The notes under the pieces were generated by a model. That model was not told the origin of the DNA. It made no database searches and was given only the letters and a program-made list of their open reading frames with translations. The translations under genes and the position numbers were made by a program. This document shows positions 62,898 to 64,000 of a DNA stretch of 64,000 bases, in pieces (the stretch's first letter is position 1; each line of letters opens with the position of its first letter). Source of the DNA: Taenia hydatigena (Eukaryota > Platyhelminthes > Cestoda > Cyclophyllidea > Taeniidae); contig JADWOT020000003.1 of the NCBI GenBank assembly GCA_036345935.2, forward strand, positions 7,986,134-8,050,133, given 5' to 3'.

Positions 62898-63046
62898 GTA
62901 GCGTCCCGAGGTTCTCTCGGAGGCAAAAGAAGACAGAATACTAGGGTAGGATATACACATTTAAAGGGCAGGGGAAAATAAGCTGCTGGCATGGTCCAGG
63001 GACCAGCCTATGCAGCTAGGACAATGCAGCCACCTCTGTGACCCTG
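62898..63046 (+). repeat. Dispersed repeat, copy 2 of a direct pair
   Basis: Begins TGTAGCGTCCCGAGGTTCTC and contains GCTGGCATGGTCCAGGGACC, the core shared with copies at 62.3 and 30.75 kb. A GGTAGTTCAAAC just downstream resembles a tRNA B box. Confidence 0.8.
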
Positions 63047-63049
63047 ACC

Positions 63050-64000
63050 GGAACCGGTAGTTCAAACAAACAAAGTATTGCATTTTTGTAAAAACAAACT
63101 CATCTGGCAATTTCGCAAGGAATTGGTGTTTCCTTCATAAATAGTGTAGCTTGGGATAAAAAAGTTATAAGTGGCAGTAGCACAAGAACAATAGCAACAC
63201 CTATTTGCAAAACTACGAATAGCTATTATGGGCGTTTACGGGAAAAATTGCTATTCCGTGTCATAAAAACTTTGTTTTAAGTAAATGGGGACTTTAATTT
63301 ACGAACACGTAGCCAGTCTAGTTTGTGGTTGCATGCAACATTTTTTACCTTGTCCTTTTGTATGCCCCGCTATTGTTGTGAAGAAAAAGTTCGTAGGCTT
63401 TTTGATGACGTATGCAGAAAATAATGTGTAGGCGTGTTTAAGCATGCGTTTAATCAAGATTTCATTACACAAGCGATCAACTTGAGCAATCGACGAAAGG
63501 AAGATCAGCCTCTTTGATGTGTTAGGGTGGAGTAGACTTTATTTGCTTAGATAAATGCACACAGTTCATCTTGCAGCTTGATTCTTTCATTTGCCCCTTG
63601 CTTAACTGTGCTAAAATGATAAGATCTTTAGCAAATAAGATCTAGTTAAGGCCTAACTCCTCTTAATCCTTTTAGGAAACAAAACAAAGTCGCGTCACAC
63701 AGCATAGATATCAATTTTTTTGAACAAAATATGCATTAGAATTGCCGCATAGCATAATGGCGCATTATGGAAATGAATTTATGCTTGGCTATAGGTGCAC
63801 CCTCGATTGTCGACATATGCGTCTCACACCACCAAAAGCACGAAGTGATGCAAGTGGTATAAAGTACAGTCACTAATGCGGTTTTGCATGTCAATGTTTC
63901 AAGGCTCTATACCACCGGTGAAACTAGATTAGACATCCTTTTTACAGTCTTAGTCTTACACCGGTACAAGTGTGGGAAAATTCGGAGCAAAACAGGGGGT
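63050..64000. other. Non-coding, nothing recognised
   Basis: AT-rich sequence without long open frames, repeats or RNA genes that I can recognise. Confidence 0.6.

Noticed and set aside
62225..63046. Small LTR element (TRIM) with two LTRs
   Set aside because: No primer-binding site after the first copy and no polypurine tract before the second; a recurring core elsewhere suggests a dispersed repeat.

Overview
This window is nuclear DNA from a metazoan with short introns, most likely a flatworm, and a tapeworm fits best. The evidence is indirect. Base composition is moderately AT-rich and genes are sparse and split into small exons. One clear gene carries a 36-bp intron with good splice sites, a size class reported from tapeworms. 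There is no bacterial-style operon, Shine-Dalgarno signal, CRISPR array, tRNA or rRNA that I can recognise. The species assignment is inference.

Layout. 1-19.5 kb is mostly non-coding, with only weak exon candidates near 2.1-2.4, 3.4-3.6 and 11.46-11.56 kb. 19.5-23.0 kb holds one decayed Ty3/gypsy LTR retrotransposon in sense orientation, with gag, protease, reverse transcriptase, RNase H and integrase in order. 26.77-27.69 kb holds an F-box protein gene. 32.09-32.38 kb has a coding-like minus-strand frame. 32.72-33.90 kb is a minisatellite with a 53-bp unit. 34.6-36.0 kb carries minus-strand exons that together read like a GRAM-domain membrane protein. 38.1-38.4 kb has two phase-compatible minus-strand exons. 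44.5-44.8 kb is a second, antisense gypsy pol scrap. 46.3-46.9 kb has minus-strand Armadillo-repeat exons, the last of which runs through an ATG/GAT microsatellite. 52.9-53.2 kb encodes a small, extremely His/Cys-rich protein with very strong C-ending codon bias. 55.4-57.8 kb has plus-strand exon candidates. 62.2-63.05 kb contains two copies of a dispersed repeat whose core recurs at 30.75 kb.

How things fit together. The genes look unrelated, as is normal for an animal chromosome segment, and I see no functional cluster. The best candidate for something undescribed is the His/Cys-rich protein at 53 kb. Gene models here come from reading frames and splice sites by eye, so exon junctions, missing first exons and low-confidence exons should be treated as hypotheses.
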